DNA of 64,000 nucleotides from Verrucomicrobiia bacterium. GTDB lineage: Bacteria > Verrucomicrobiota > Verrucomicrobiia > Limisphaerales > UBA9464. Every line of letters starts with the position of its first letter. Position 1 is the stretch's first letter. Of the stretch, positions 1 through 9,947 are shown piece after piece. The translations under genes and the position numbers were made by a program. Below the pieces are notes generated by a model. That model was not told the origin of the DNA. It saw only the letters and a program-made list of their open reading frames with translations, and did not search any database. The stretch is from assembly GCA_019634635.1 (NCBI GenBank), contig JAHCBB010000005.1:62001-126000 (forward strand), written 5' to 3'.

Positions 1-2
1 TT

Positions 3-107
3 GCACGGGGTGTTCTCGACTCCCGCCATGTGGTCTTTTGCGTGACGATGACCGTTCTGTTCCTGTTCCTAACCCAGCGCGTCGTTGAGGGACGCCGTTG
101 GAAGTGA
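3..107 (+). CDS. ABC transporter permease, GldF-like (C-terminal end only)
   Basis: Only the last 34 codons are inside the window. They read through a hydrophobic segment (TMTVLFLFLTQRVVE) and end in GRRWK before a stop. A hydrophobic helix followed by a short basic tail is the usual end of ABC-2 type permeases of the gliding-motility (GldF) family. The GldG-like gene directly downstream supports this. The start and most of the protein lie upstream of the window, so the call depends on the neighbour as much as on the sequence. Confidence 0.7.
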   Translation, partial: ARGVLDSRHVVFCVTMTVLFLFLTQRVVEGRRWK

Positions 108-118
108 GCCCGCGCCCG

Positions 119-1651
119 ATGCACGAGACCGATTCCCGTCCCAGCTTTGAGCCCGGCCGCCGGTTCCGGATCGGCGTGAGCGTCGTCGTGGCGGTGGCCT
201 CCCTGCTGGCCCTGGTGGCCATGATGAACTTCGTCGCCGTCACGCGCCACGTGTGGCGTTTCGATGTGCGCGCCGCCCGCGGCACCGCGTTGTCCCCGCT
301 GACCGTGCAGCTGCTCGAGTCCCTGACCAACACCGTCAAGGTGACCGTGATCTTCAATCCCGCGGACGACCTCTTCACCCACGTGGACGGCCTCCTGCGC
401 GAGTACGCCGCGCGCACCCCCCACCTGCGGGTCGAGGTCGTGGATTATCTCCGAAATCCCGGGTCGGCCCAGCTTCTGAAGAGCCGCTACAAGCTGGGGG
501 CCGACGCGGGAAATGTCGTGGTGTTCGATGGCGGGTCCGGGCGCACCCGGGTGGTCACGGCGGGCCAGTTGTCGGTGTACAATGCCGACGACACCCGGGC
601 ATTGATGGCGGGGGAGGACCGCGAGATCCGACGCTCGGGCTTCACCGGGGAATACCACTTCACCAGTGCCCTGGCGGCCGTCCAGGAAGGGGAACCGGTG
701 AAGGCGGGCTACCTCATGGGCCATGGCGAGCATCCGCCCGACAGCCAGGAGCCCCTGATGGGTTATTCCCGGTTTCTCGAACTGCTGACCGGCGAGAAAA
801 ATCTCAGCGTTGAGCTGGTCCACCTCGGCGCCGCCACCAACGAGATTCCGGCGGACGTCCAGCTCCTCATCATCGCCGGCCCCACCAGCCCGCTGTTGCC
901 CGGCGAGATCACCAAGCTGGACGCCTTCCTCCAGCGCGGGGGGCGGCTGCTGGCACTGCTGCATCCGTATTCCGTGGAAAAGGGCACGGGACTCGAAGGG
1001 CTGCTGCAGCGCTGGGGCGTTGCGGCTCCGCCAGGCTATGCCGGGGACGAACAGTTCACCACCTACACCAAGCTGGACGTCATCGCCCGCAATTTTGGGA
1101 TGCATCCACTGGTCCTGCCGTTGCGGCGGGACCACGGGGCGCTGTACCTGCCCCTGCCGCGCATTGTGGGTCCGATGCCCCCGGATCGGCTCCCGGCCGA
1201 CGCCCCACGGGCCGAGGTGCTGGTCTGGACCAGCGATGCAGGGTTCACGCGTTCACGGATCCAGGGCGGCCAGGCGGGGTTTGATCCGGCCCGTGACTTC
1301 AGGGGCAAGCCGGTGCCGATGGCCGTGGCGGCCGAACAGGGCGGGGTTTCCGGGATCGCCGCCGGCCGCAGTGCCGCCCGGCTCGTCGTCATCGGAGACT
1401 CCACCATGTTTGCCAACGAATCCCTCGGGAAGCCGTTCGAAACTGCAAACAACCGGGACTTTGCCTCCCTGGCCGTGAGCTGGCTGCTGGATCGCCCGCA
1501 ATCCATGGCCATCGGCCCCAGACCCATCCGGGAATACCGGCTCCAGTTCACGGAACCGCAAATGCGACGCCTGCGCTGGGTGCTCCTGGGAGCCCTGCCC
1601 GGCGGCGTGTTGCTGCTTGGGGGGATGGTCTGGCTCCGCCGCCGCAGCTGA
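119..1651 (+). CDS. GldG-like ABC transporter auxiliary protein
   Basis: A protein of about 510 residues with one N-terminal membrane helix (about residues 19-43), a large extracytoplasmic region and one C-terminal membrane helix before a basic tail (RRRS). This is the layout of the Gldg family (ABC_transp_aux), which works with a GldA ATPase and GldF permease. The exported substrate is unknown in most bacteria. The ATG at 119 is chosen. An in-frame TTG at 98 has a GAGGG six bases upstream and would overlap the end of the permease gene by 10 bases, so it is a real alternative. The gene sits between the permease and a DUF4340 gene, as is common for this system. No gliding genes are visible here, so motility is not implied. 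Confidence 0.85.
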   Translation: MHETDSRPSFEPGRRFRIGVSVVVAVASLLALVAMMNFVAVTRHVWRFDVRAARGTALSPLTVQLLESLTNTVKVTVIFNPADDLFTHVDGLLREYAARTPHLRVEVVDYLRNPGSAQLLKSRYKLGADAGNVVVFDGGSGRTRVVTAGQLSVYNADDTRALMAGEDREIRRSGFTGEYHFTSALAAVQEGEPVKAGYLMGHGEHPPDSQEPLMGYSRFLELLTGEKNLSVELVHLGAATNEIPADVQLLIIAGPTSPLLPGEITKLDAFLQRGGRLLALLHPYSVEKGTGLEGLLQRWGVAAPPGYAGDEQFTTYTKLDVIARNFGMHPLVLPLRRDHGALYLPLPRIVGPMPPDRLPADAPRAEVLVWTSDAGFTRSRIQGGQAGFDPARDFRGKPVPMAVAAEQGGVSGIAAGRSAARLVVIGDSTMFANESLGKPFETANNRDFASLAVSWLLDRPQSMAIGPRPIREYRLQFTEPQMRRLRWVLLGALPGGVLLLGGMVWLRRRS

Positions 1652-1660
1652 AGCCGACTG

Positions 1661-3433
1661 ATGAACGCCCGCACCACCTGGATCCTGTTTCTGTCCGCCG
1701 CGGTCCTCGGCGGCTACCTGTACCTGTCCGGATCGCGCTCCGGACACGGCTCCGGCGTGGGGGGGGACGGGTTTGTGCCGGTGGTCGGTTCGGAAGTGAC
1801 CGCCGTCGAACTGGCCCGGTCCAATCTTGTGCTCCGCGTCGAACGGACCGCCAGCGGCTGGCAGATGGTCCTTCCCGTGACGTATCGCGCCCAGAGTTCT
1901 TCCGTGGACGCATTCCTCGAGGCCCTTGAAGGCATGAGGCCGCGCACCATGATCCCATTGTCCCGGATCGCGGACAGCGGCGCCACCAATGGTCTCACGG
2001 CGTTTGGCCTCGATGAAAGCGCCCTCACCCTGAAGCTGGAGACGATCCCCGGGAACCCTCCCGTCTTTTTCAAGCTGGGTGGTCCAGCCCCGTTCGGCAA
2101 CCAGTTCTACTGTCACCAGGTCGGATCCGACGTCCTGTTCACCGCGAGCGACTCCCTGCTCGCGTCCGTCCCGCGCACGCCCGACGCCTGGCGAGACCGC
2201 TCCCTGTTCGACCTGGAGGGGGAGGCATTCGATCGGGTCGAGGTGCGTGGCAAACCGGGCTTCGTCGCCGAGCGGAGCCCGGCGCATGACTCCTGGCGGC
2301 TGACCCGCCCCCTTTCGGCCCGCGCGGACTCGTCGCGGATCGAGACCTTGCTGGGCTCCCTCCAGAGGCTTCGCGTGGCGGGATTCGTCGCGGAATCCCC
2401 GCTGACCGACCTCGGACCGCTGGGGCTACAGCCCGCCGAGATCGAACTCATCGTCGGACGCGGCAGCAACGATCTCGTCCGGCTCCAGTTCGGCCGGTCA
2501 CCCACCAACGCCCCGGACTATGTATTCGTCCGGCGCCTGGCCACCACCAACCTCGTCCTCGTGCCCGCCGAGGCCGCGGCGTTGCTCCGCCTGCCCGTCG
2601 CCAACTTCAGGGACCGGAGGCTCCTGCCACCGCTGGACGGGGTGGATGCCCTTGCTGCGATGACCGGGACCAATCAAATCATCCTGGAACGGCGGGGAAC
2701 CAACTGGTGGCTGGCTGGCAATCCCCCGCAACCCGCGGATCCCGACCGGGTGTCCCAGCTTCTGGAGCAGCTGTCCTTCATCGAGATCGCCGAATTCCCC
2801 GATGACGTGCCGGCCGACCTCACCCGGTATGGACTCGCCGCTCCCGGCCGTGAGTGGAGCCTCCGTTCCGGCACCAATGAAGTGGTCCGCCTGGCCATTG
2901 GGGCCGAGGACGGCCTCGACAAGGCGTTTGTGCGCCGGGCCGACGAGATGCCGGTGTACTCGGTGCCGCTGGCCGAGGTGCTGCGGCTGCCCAACACGGC
3001 CGCACAGCTTCGCCTCCTGCGCTTCGATCCCACCAACGTCGTCCAGGTGGTTGTCCGCCAGCGGGGGCGCAGCCATGCGGTCACCCGGGGACCAGACGGT
3101 GCCTGGCAGGGCGTGCCGGCCATTCCGGGCATCCTGTTTGACGAGGCGGTCAACGAGACCCTGTACCGCATCGGCCGGATGGAGGGTGCGCGCTACCCGG
3201 TGCGCGACGACCGTCAGCTCGAACTGCTCAAGTTTCCCGAGGTGAACCATGAACTGGAGATCGAGCTTGGTCCCGGCGCTCCGATGCGTCGGCTGACCCT
3301 GCGATTTGGCGGACGGAATCCCCTCGACAACCTCTTCGCGCTTGCCGTGTGTGACTCGGACGAGCACGGCTTCCTCTTCGAGTTCCCCGGAGCCCTGTAC
3401 CTCGACGTGCTCCGTGACTTCAACGTCCCGTGA
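1661..3433 (+). CDS. DUF4340 domain-containing protein
   Basis: 590 residues with an N-terminal membrane helix (about residues 4-18) and the rest probably outside the inner membrane. The body contains repeated DUF4340-type units, with segments on the pattern L..YGL..P...W.L and V.L.IG....D..FVR (for example near residues 380-425). DUF4340 proteins are usually encoded beside GldG-like proteins and are thought to be accessory parts of that ABC exporter; their activity is not known. The gene starts nine bases after the GldG-like stop and its own stop overlaps the next start by four bases. Co-translation of the three genes is therefore likely. Confidence 0.85.
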   Translation: MNARTTWILFLSAAVLGGYLYLSGSRSGHGSGVGGDGFVPVVGSEVTAVELARSNLVLRVERTASGWQMVLPVTYRAQSSSVDAFLEALEGMRPRTMIPLSRIADSGATNGLTAFGLDESALTLKLETIPGNPPVFFKLGGPAPFGNQFYCHQVGSDVLFTASDSLLASVPRTPDAWRDRSLFDLEGEAFDRVEVRGKPGFVAERSPAHDSWRLTRPLSARADSSRIETLLGSLQRLRVAGFVAESPLTDLGPLGLQPAEIELIVGRGSNDLVRLQFGRSPTNAPDYVFVRRLATTNLVLVPAEAAALLRLPVANFRDRRLLPPLDGVDALAAMTGTNQIILERRGTNWWLAGNPPQPADPDRVSQLLEQLSFIEIAEFPDDVPADLTRYGLAAPGREWSLRSGTNEVVRLAIGAEDGLDKAFVRRADEMPVYSVPLAEVLRLPNTAAQLRLLRFDPTNVVQVVVRQRGRSHAVTRGPDGAWQGVPAIPGILFDEAVNETLYRIGRMEGARYPVRDDRQLELLKFPEVNHELEIELGPGAPMRRLTLRFGGRNPLDNLFALAVCDSDEHGFLFEFPGALYLDVLRDFNVP

Positions 3434-6400
3434 CGGATTCCTCCGAGCCCTGCCCGGCCGGCACGGGCGCCCAGCGACCCCGCCCCCGCCCGCATCGGCG
3501 CCGCCTGTACCGGCTTTGCCTGCGGTGCCTTCGGATTGGCGTCCGCACGGGCTATGCCGTCCTGGCGCTGATCGGGTACCTTCTGCTGCATCTTGCCTAC
3601 GTTGGGGCTCCGGAATTTCTGAAGGAGCCCGTGTTAAACCAGGTCCGCGCCCAGGGGCTTGAGCTCGAATCCGGACGCATCCGGTTCCTGCCGCTGCGGG
3701 GAATCGTTGCCGAGCAGGTCAACGTGCACTGGACCGGAGAGGCGGATCGCCGTCCGCTGCTGGTTCGCGAGGTGTCATTGCGCTTCGACTGGAGGCCGCT
3801 GCTCACCCTGTCACCGCCGCGTCTGATCGGCGTCAGCTTCGCCGGAGGCTCGGCCGCTCAAGCGGTGGAGGGGGCGGAAGGCATGCCGACGGCGTTGCTC
3901 CGCATGGACGACCTGGCCGGAGAACTGGATTTTTCCGCCGGCGATCTCTGGCGCGTACGATGGATCACCGCCCGGGTGAACGGGCTCCGGCTCGAAGCGA
4001 TGGGCTCGGTGAGCGACGCCCAGTTGCTGCGGCCGCGGCAGCGTCCGGAAACCCGGCCCACCGGACTCCGGAGCCCGTTTCTCGCCCGTGCGTTGGGGCA
4101 TCTCGAACGGATGTCCTTTGAGGAACCCCCCCGGATGGAGATGCAGTTCTTCGTCCATGGCCGGGATCTCCGTCAGTCCGTCCTCCAGATCCGGATCGGG
4201 GCTGGGGGAGGGCGCGGTCCTGCGGGTGAATTCGACGATCTGCGGCTCCGGCTGGACGTGCAGCCCTCGCAGCGCCTGGCGGACCGGTCGCACGGCGTGG
4301 TCCATCTGGACTCGGCGGCGGTGCGCAGCCGCTGGGGCGCACTGGATGCCCTGCAGTTTCGCGCCGAGGCGGAATTTGTGCCCACCAACGCACTGCCGGA
4401 TCGGGTGCGTTGGAGCCTGATTGCCGACTCACTGTCGCAGGAATTCGGGCGCCTGAAACGCCTGCGCGTGGAGGCGGACACCGACCTGGCGATGCAGGAT
4501 GTGCCCCCTGACCTTCCGGAAGGACTGGATCCCGCCCGCAAACCCGGACGCCGCGAACCGCCCCCTGACGCCCGCATCGTCACCCAGCTGGAATGTTCGG
4601 CCTTCGAGTTCCGGAATCGCTGGGTCACGGTGTCCAATCTCACACTGTCCCTGCAGGCCCGGAGCACCCCCGGGGAGTGGATCCCCCGGTCGGCCGACTG
4701 GTGTTTGCGCGCCGAGGAGGCGGTGTCCGACGAGGCCCGCCTGACGCTGCTGGACCTTTGCGGATCCGCCCTGCCGGTCGCATCCGAACGTCAACCTGCG
4801 GTCACCGGATTCTGGGCCCGGATCGCCCCCTGGAGAGTGCATGCCCGGCTGGCGGCCACCCAGGTGCAGACTCGCGCGATGGCGTCGGCGGAGCGCCTGC
4901 ACCTGCTGGCCGACTGGAATGAGGGCCGCCTGCGACTGGGCGAATTTGAGGCGACGATTCCGGCGGGCTCGATCGTGGGCAGCGGCTCGATCCAGGCGTC
5001 CAGCGGCGAGGCCGGGCTTGAATTGCGCGGTACCCTCGCTCCCAGGCTCCTCGAGCCGTTGCTGCCGCCGGAGGCTGCTCCCCTCATGGGCCGCGTCGAA
5101 CTGCATGAGTCCTCCTCGGTGGGGTTTGACCTCAGCGTTCGCGCCCGCGTCCCGGTCACCGCGGAATTTTCCCCGGAGCTCGTCCGCAACCTGCTCCCGA
5201 CCCTGCATGCGCGCGGGGTGTTGCAGTCCACCAATCTGGCGCTCGGCGATCTGGCGGTGCAGGAGCTTCGGGTGCCCTTCGAATGGACGCCCCAGGAGGT
5301 CCGCGTGGAGGACATGCGTCTGTTCCGGCCGCCCGACGAGGTGCGCATCACCGCCGCCGCCGGCTGGCGATCCGGAACCTGGCACGCCCGGGTGGAGGGA
5401 CAGGCCAATCCGCTCGACCTGGTGCCCTGGGTGCGCACGCCGGGCCTCGACCGCCAGCGCACCTTGATTCAGCTGGACGGGCCGGCGCGGGTCTCCGGTG
5501 AGCTTTGGGGGGACTGGAACGACCCGCAGCGGACGGGGATAACCCTCCAGGTGGCCCTCACCAACGCCAGTTACCGGAGGGAGCCGATCACGGAACTGCG
5601 CACCGCGCTGAGCTACACGAACCAGCAGATGGTGTTCACCGGCACGGAGCTGTTGCAAGGGACCAACCGGGCGCGGGCGCAGGTGCTTCGGTACGACATC
5701 CCTGCGGGACTCCTCCACGTGACCAACGGATTCTCGACGCTTGATGTCGCCTCCCTGGCCAGGGCGATCGGTCCCATGACGGCGCGAACGCTGGCCCCCT
5801 ATCAATTTGCCGAACCGCCTTCGGTGCGCATCCAGGGCTCGATCCCGGTGATTGAGAACGTGCAGGGGGACGTGTTCTTCGAAGCGAGCGTTCCCCGGCT
5901 CCAGTGGTGGTACTTCGAGTTTGAACGTCTGCTGGCAACCGTCCGATGGGCGGGGAACCAGATTGTCATCACGAACGTCGCCGGGGCCTTCTGCGGCGGG
6001 GTGGTCAGCGCCGCGGTGACGGTGGACGTCAGCAATCGTGAGGACACCTCGTTCGCGTTCAACGCGTCGTTTGCCGACGTGGATCTGCACCGCCTGGTGT
6101 CCGACCTGAGCACGCAGACCCACCGGTTGGAGGGGCAGTTGAGCGGTGAGGTGACGGTTGTGGAGGGGCATGCGCAGGAAAGCCGCCCCTGGGAGGGCTT
6201 CGGCAATGCCCAGCTCCGAAACGGCTATCTGTGGGACCTGCCGCTCTTTGGCATGTTCTCCCCGGCCTTTGAAAGTGTCTCCCCCGGCCTGGGCAGCGCC
6301 CGGTTCCGTGAAGGCAATGCGTTGTTCGCCCTCACCAATCGGTCGGTGGACCTCCGGCGGGTGGAGCTGCTGTCGTCGGCGATGCGCCTCCAGCTCGAAG

Positions 6401-6681
6401 GGCTCGTGGGCTTTGATGGCTCGCTGCGGCTGGTGCTTGAGGCGGAGCCGCTGCGGGATCTGCCGCTTGTGGGACCGCTGGTGAATCTGGTCCTGAGCCC
6501 CTTTACGAAGCTCATGGAATACGACGTGACCGGCACCCTCGAACGGCCGGAGGCGGAATTACGCCACGTACCTTCCTTTCTGCGGGCCCCTCTGCAGCCG
6601 TTTCGGACGCTCAAGAGCGTCTTCCAAGGGTCGCCGGGGCCAGGGACACGGAAGCCGCCGGTGGAAGCGCCGTCCCCGTGA
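3430..6681 (+). CDS. AsmA-like / DUF3971-type large envelope protein
   Basis: 1083 residues. There is an N-terminal cytoplasmic basic stretch, one membrane helix (about residues 38-58) and then a very long beta-rich region. Near the end it has the AsmA-like signature in which a variable segment is followed by a V.GTLERPEAELR motif (about residues 1030-1050). AsmA/TamB-type proteins span the periplasm and are linked to lipid transport and outer-membrane assembly; a specific role cannot be read here. The GTG start overlaps the DUF4340 stop in a GTGA arrangement, which points to translational coupling. The C-terminal 30 residues are basic and Pro-rich. Confident of the broad family, not of the function. 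Confidence 0.8.
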   Translation: MTDSSEPCPAGTGAQRPRPRPHRRRLYRLCLRCLRIGVRTGYAVLALIGYLLLHLAYVGAPEFLKEPVLNQVRAQGLELESGRIRFLPLRGIVAEQVNVHWTGEADRRPLLVREVSLRFDWRPLLTLSPPRLIGVSFAGGSAAQAVEGAEGMPTALLRMDDLAGELDFSAGDLWRVRWITARVNGLRLEAMGSVSDAQLLRPRQRPETRPTGLRSPFLARALGHLERMSFEEPPRMEMQFFVHGRDLRQSVLQIRIGAGGGRGPAGEFDDLRLRLDVQPSQRLADRSHGVVHLDSAAVRSRWGALDALQFRAEAEFVPTNALPDRVRWSLIADSLSQEFGRLKRLRVEADTDLAMQDVPPDLPEGLDPARKPGRREPPPDARIVTQLECSAFEFRNRWVTVSNLTLSLQARSTPGEWIPRSADWCLRAEEAVSDEARLTLLDLCGSALPVASERQPAVTGFWARIAPWRVHARLAATQVQTRAMASAERLHLLADWNEGRLRLGEFEATIPAGSIVGSGSIQASSGEAGLELRGTLAPRLLEPLLPPEAAPLMGRVELHESSSVGFDLSVRARVPVTAEFSPELVRNLLPTLHARGVLQSTNLALGDLAVQELRVPFEWTPQEVRVEDMRLFRPPDEVRITAAAGWRSGTWHARVEGQANPLDLVPWVRTPGLDRQRTLIQLDGPARVSGELWGDWNDPQRTGITLQVALTNASYRREPITELRTALSYTNQQMVFTGTELLQGTNRARAQVLRYDIPAGLLHVTNGFSTLDVASLARAIGPMTARTLAPYQFAEPPSVRIQGSIPVIENVQGDVFFEASVPRLQWWYFEFERLLATVRWAGNQIVITNVAGAFCGGVVSAAVTVDVSNREDTSFAFNASFADVDLHRLVSDLSTQTHRLEGQLSGEVTVVEGHAQESRPWEGFGNAQLRNGYLWDLPLFGMFSPAFESVSPGLGSARFREGNALFALTNRSVDLRRVELLSSAMRLQLEGLVGFDGSLRLVLEAEPLRDLPLVGPLVNLVLSPFTKLMEYDVTGTLERPEAELRHVPSFLRAPLQPFRTLKSVFQGSPGPGTRKPPVEAPSP

Positions 6682-6727
6682 CCGCCAGACCGATCACCCG
6701 GGGACACCATCCGCCGACGACCTCGTC

Positions 6728-7840
6728 TCAAACCCCTCGGAAATTGGGCACGTGGATTTTCTCTCCACCGCGCATCGCCGACTCGTGGGCGAGAATGCCC
6801 ACCAGGGTCCAATTGAGCGACTGGTGCAGGTCGGGGAAGCTCGGACGGTTCTCCACAAGGCTCATGACGAACTCATGGGCCAGATGGGGATGGCTGCCGC
6901 CATGACCGCTGCCCTGGATGAAGCTCAGGTGGGCATTCTCCGCCATGTCATAGACGCACCGGGTGGTGAAGTCCCGGATGCCCTCGGGCAGCAGGTGGGC
7001 ATAGTCGGGGATCTTGACCTTTTCCACCTTCTCCCCCCCCAAGTGGAGCACGGGGTCATCGTGCTCGACGAGCTGCCATTCAAATGAGGTGAGAGATCCA
7101 TAGCAGTCGAAGCTCTCCTGGTACTGACGCGCGGCGTCGAACAGGTACCGGGTGACCTCGCCGGCGACATCCTGGTTGCGCACCTTGAAGTGCGCCGTCT
7201 CGAAGGCGAAGGGTGAGCCATATTTGGCGATGCGCGCCTCGGAGATGCGTCCGGAACCGAGACAGGACACGAACTCCGCCTCGCCGTTGACGATGCCCAG
7301 GCAGGGCGACACGCAGTGGGTTGCGTAGTGCATCGGGGGCAGGCCCTCCCAGTACCCCGGCCATCCGGCCATGTTCTGCAGGTGACTGCCGCGCACAAAC
7401 TGGATGCGCCCCAGCCGGCCGGTGTCCCGAAGCTCCCTCACGTAAAGATACTCCCGGCTCCAAACGACGGTTTCCATCATCATGTACCGGCGCCCGTTTT
7501 CCCGGCTTGCCCGCGCGATCTCCCGGGCCTCCTCCACCGTGGTACAGGCCGGCACCGTGCAGGCCACGTGCTTGCCGGCACGCAGGGCGGCGATGGCCTG
7601 CGCGGCGTGCAGGTGGATCGGGGAATTGATGTGGACCGCGTCCACTGCGGGATCTCGCAGCAATTCCTCGAAACTGGAAAAGCGCCGTTCCACTCCGAAC
7701 GCCTTGCCGATCTGGTCCAGCTTCTCCCTGGAGCGCTGGCAGATGGCATACAGGTGTGCGTGCGGATGCCGCTGGTAAATGGGGATGAACTCGGCCCCGA
7801 AACCGAGGCCCACAATGGCGATGTTGAGTTTGCGGTTCAT
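6728..7840 (-). CDS. Gfo/Idh/MocA family oxidoreductase
   Basis: 370 residues, a usual length for this NAD(P)-dependent sugar dehydrogenase-like family. The N-terminal Rossmann fold shows IAIVGLGFGAEF, followed by DAVHINSPIHLH, typical of the cofactor domain. At the position of the classical EKP motif the sequence reads GKHVACTVPACTT, so the usual catalytic lysine is absent. This variant recurs in a family branch common in Planctomycetes and Verrucomicrobia. No Tat or Sec signal is present with the ATG at 7840; a longer reading frame upstream lacks family-like sequence. It is convergent with the AsmA-like gene and alone on its strand. The substrate is unknown. Confidence 0.88.
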   Translation of the reverse strand: MNRKLNIAIVGLGFGAEFIPIYQRHPHAHLYAICQRSREKLDQIGKAFGVERRFSSFEELLRDPAVDAVHINSPIHLHAAQAIAALRAGKHVACTVPACTTVEEAREIARASRENGRRYMMMETVVWSREYLYVRELRDTGRLGRIQFVRGSHLQNMAGWPGYWEGLPPMHYATHCVSPCLGIVNGEAEFVSCLGSGRISEARIAKYGSPFAFETAHFKVRNQDVAGEVTRYLFDAARQYQESFDCYGSLTSFEWQLVEHDDPVLHLGGEKVEKVKIPDYAHLLPEGIRDFTTRCVYDMAENAHLSFIQGSGHGGSHPHLAHEFVMSLVENRPSFPDLHQSLNWTLVGILAHESAMRGGEKIHVPNFRGV

Positions 7841-8012
7841 GAAATGCGTGAGCCGAAGGCCCGCCCCGGTGCAAACGGGAAGTGGCCCGCGACACCGGAG
7901 ACGACGGAAAGTCAACGCCTCCCCCGAAAACAGGGTCAACGGGAAACTCCCGCGGTACTCCCCGCCGGTGTCCCGCGTGGAGTCCCCGGCACCCGACCGT
8001 GCGGGCGGCCCG

Positions 8013-8861
8013 TTACAGCGGACGGAATCCGTCGGGTCCGTGGGTGCTCTTGGACTTCAGCCAGCGGAGATCGGCGCCGCCGTCCCGCGGATTCCCCGGC
8101 CCGGACTTGCGGCCGAGCAACTGCGGATCCCGCCACTTCCGGATTTCGGCGTGTCCGTCCGAAAAGGACAGGCCTCCGGCATTGTTGTGATAGGCGGCAG
8201 GGGCATCCACCCAGTTGTTCGCCGCCGGGTCGCAGACGAACCAGCCGTCGTTGATGGAAGCGGGGTTCTCGTCAATAGTCACCCAGGTGTCCACCGGGCT
8301 CCGGATATCGCCCATGCGCCGGAAATTGGTCACCGGGTTGTTTCCGGTCGCGCGGTTCGGCGCCCAGGCGTTGATGGGGTTCATCCAGTTGTTCATGGAC
8401 ATGCTGCGCACCGAGGGGGGGCCGCCCTTGCCTCCCCACGAATCGAAGCGCGTCTTGCGGTCCGCAGGGCACTTGTACACCGGGAGCGCGCCCACGTACT
8501 TGAACAGCAGCGAGTCCATGATCAGCACGGTGTTCGTCATGTCCGGCCACCGGTCCATCGTGCCCATGCACCACTGGTTGAGGGGGTAGTTCTTTGTCGG
8601 GCTGACCGCCGAGACGAGGCTGTCCAAACCCGCACTGCGAACGAGCGCGTCATTGAAATCCACGGCGTAGAGCTGCCACCCCAGCATGAGCTGCCTGAGG
8701 TTGTTCTGGCAGCCGATGCCCTGGGCCTTCGCCTTGGCCTTGCTGAGCGCCGGCAAAAGCATGCCGGCCAGGATCGCGATGATGGCGATGACGACCAGCA
8801 ACTCGATGAGCGTAAAGCCCGGCCTCCGGGGGTGAGGGGTGTTCGTTCGGTAGATGTCCAT
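8013..8861 (-). CDS. Prepilin-type N-terminal cleavage/methylation protein (H-X9-DG type)
   Basis: 282 residues. The start has a prepilin peptidase site: G before [18 protein letters not shown], with Glu at position +5 of the mature protein. This is followed by [18 protein letters not shown], the standard continuation in Verrucomicrobia. The C-terminal part has [10 protein letters not shown] and [12 protein letters not shown], the H-X9-DG-like block of DUF1559-type proteins. Such proteins are type II secretion pseudopilin-like and often occur in many copies with no linked assembly genes, as here. The ATG at 8861 (MDIYRTN) puts 14 residues before the cleavage Gly. The frame extends upstream to 9242, but that part overlaps the divergent DUF481 gene and is not family-like. 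Confidence 0.88.
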   Translation of the reverse strand: MDIYRTNTPHPRRPGFTLIELLVVIAIIAILAGMLLPALSKAKAKAQGIGCQNNLRQLMLGWQLYAVDFNDALVRSAGLDSLVSAVSPTKNYPLNQWCMGTMDRWPDMTNTVLIMDSLLFKYVGALPVYKCPADRKTRFDSWGGKGGPPSVRSMSMNNWMNPINAWAPNRATGNNPVTNFRRMGDIRSPVDTWVTIDENPASINDGWFVCDPAANNWVDAPAAYHNNAGGLSFSDGHAEIRKWRDPQLLGRKSGPGNPRDGGADLRWLKSKSTHGPDGFRPL

Positions 8862-9021
8862 GGCGGGGATGGTTTCCTCAGAAATTCGCAGTGGTGACCC
8901 ATTGGTGGTATCGCGCCCGCGGGTTCCAGGCAAGGGAATCGTGGACGCAACGACGATCGAAGGATCGGCCATTTCGACCGTTGCACGCATCCCGGACCCG
9001 CGATAGAAACCGCCCGCGCTT

Positions 9022-9858
9022 ATGAAATCGTTCTCCCGCCAGCTTCCCCGTGCCGCCGCCGTGGCCGCGGCGACCCTTGGTTCTTCCTTCGTTCCGCTGT
9101 GCGCCCAGGACGCGCCGCCCCCGAAGAACTGGACCACCTCCCTCGGCCTCAACCTGGGACTGACCGGCGGCAACGCGGAGACCTTCAACGTCGGCGGCAA
9201 CGTGCTGACCGTGAAGGAATGGGGAGACACCGGCGCGAACATCTTGAGCTTCGGCGCCGACGTGAACTACGGCACCTCGACGACGACCGAGGTCAACGAC
9301 GCGGGCGGCCCGAACCAGTCCCTGACTGAAACCGACACGACCAACGTCAACAACTACGGCGGGTTTCTCTCCTACAACCGGCTCCTGACCGACCGGCTGT
9401 ATGTCGGCGGACGGTTCAGCGGACGTCATGACGAAATCGCCGGCGTGGATTACCGGATCGCCGCGACCGCGACGGTCGGCTACTACCTCATCAAGAAGGA
9501 AAAACTGAGCCTCTCCGTGGAGACCGGCCCCGGCTATGTCTGGGAGGAACTCGTCGGTACCGGCTACAACGACTACGCCACCCTCCGGTTCGCCAACAAT
9601 TTCGAATGGAAGTTCACCGACAAATCCCGGCTGTTCCAGACGTTTGAGTACCTCCCCCAGATTGACAAGTGGGGCAACTACGTCATGACCGCCGCGGTGG
9701 GTGTCGAGACCGAGCTCTACAAAAACCTCTCGCTCCTGATCGTCTTCCGCGACTGGTACCGGAGCGAGCCGGCCTCCTACGCGGGAACGGATCCCACGAT
9801 CTTCCGACAGAAGAACGATTACCAGCTCACGGCGGGCGTCCTGTACACCTTCAACTGA
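9022..9858 (+). CDS. DUF481 outer-membrane beta-barrel protein
   Basis: 278 residues with a Sec signal peptide ([20 protein letters not shown], likely cut after AQA-type residues near position 28). Alternating short strands rich in Tyr, Asn and Gly follow, with a C-terminal LYTFN ending in strand-like residues. The pattern [15 protein letters not shown] near the mature N-terminus matches the DUF481 (YdiY-like) family of outer-membrane proteins of unknown function. The gene is divergent from the pseudopilin gene, separated by about 160 bases. Confidence 0.85.
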   Translation: MKSFSRQLPRAAAVAAATLGSSFVPLCAQDAPPPKNWTTSLGLNLGLTGGNAETFNVGGNVLTVKEWGDTGANILSFGADVNYGTSTTTEVNDAGGPNQSLTETDTTNVNNYGGFLSYNRLLTDRLYVGGRFSGRHDEIAGVDYRIAATATVGYYLIKKEKLSLSVETGPGYVWEELVGTGYNDYATLRFANNFEWKFTDKSRLFQTFEYLPQIDKWGNYVMTAAVGVETELYKNLSLLIVFRDWYRSEPASYAGTDPTIFRQKNDYQLTAGVLYTFN

Positions 9859-9947
9859 GCGTTTCCAGCCCCCGCGATCCGGACGTGGCCGGAGTTGCCG
9901 GGACCCGCGGTGCCGCCGGCCATCCCGCCAGGCGGCCCGGCCGCCGC

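Noticed and set aside
8862..9242. N-terminal extension of the first pseudopilin
   Set aside because: It overlaps the DUF481 gene start and would bury the prepilin signal far inside the protein.
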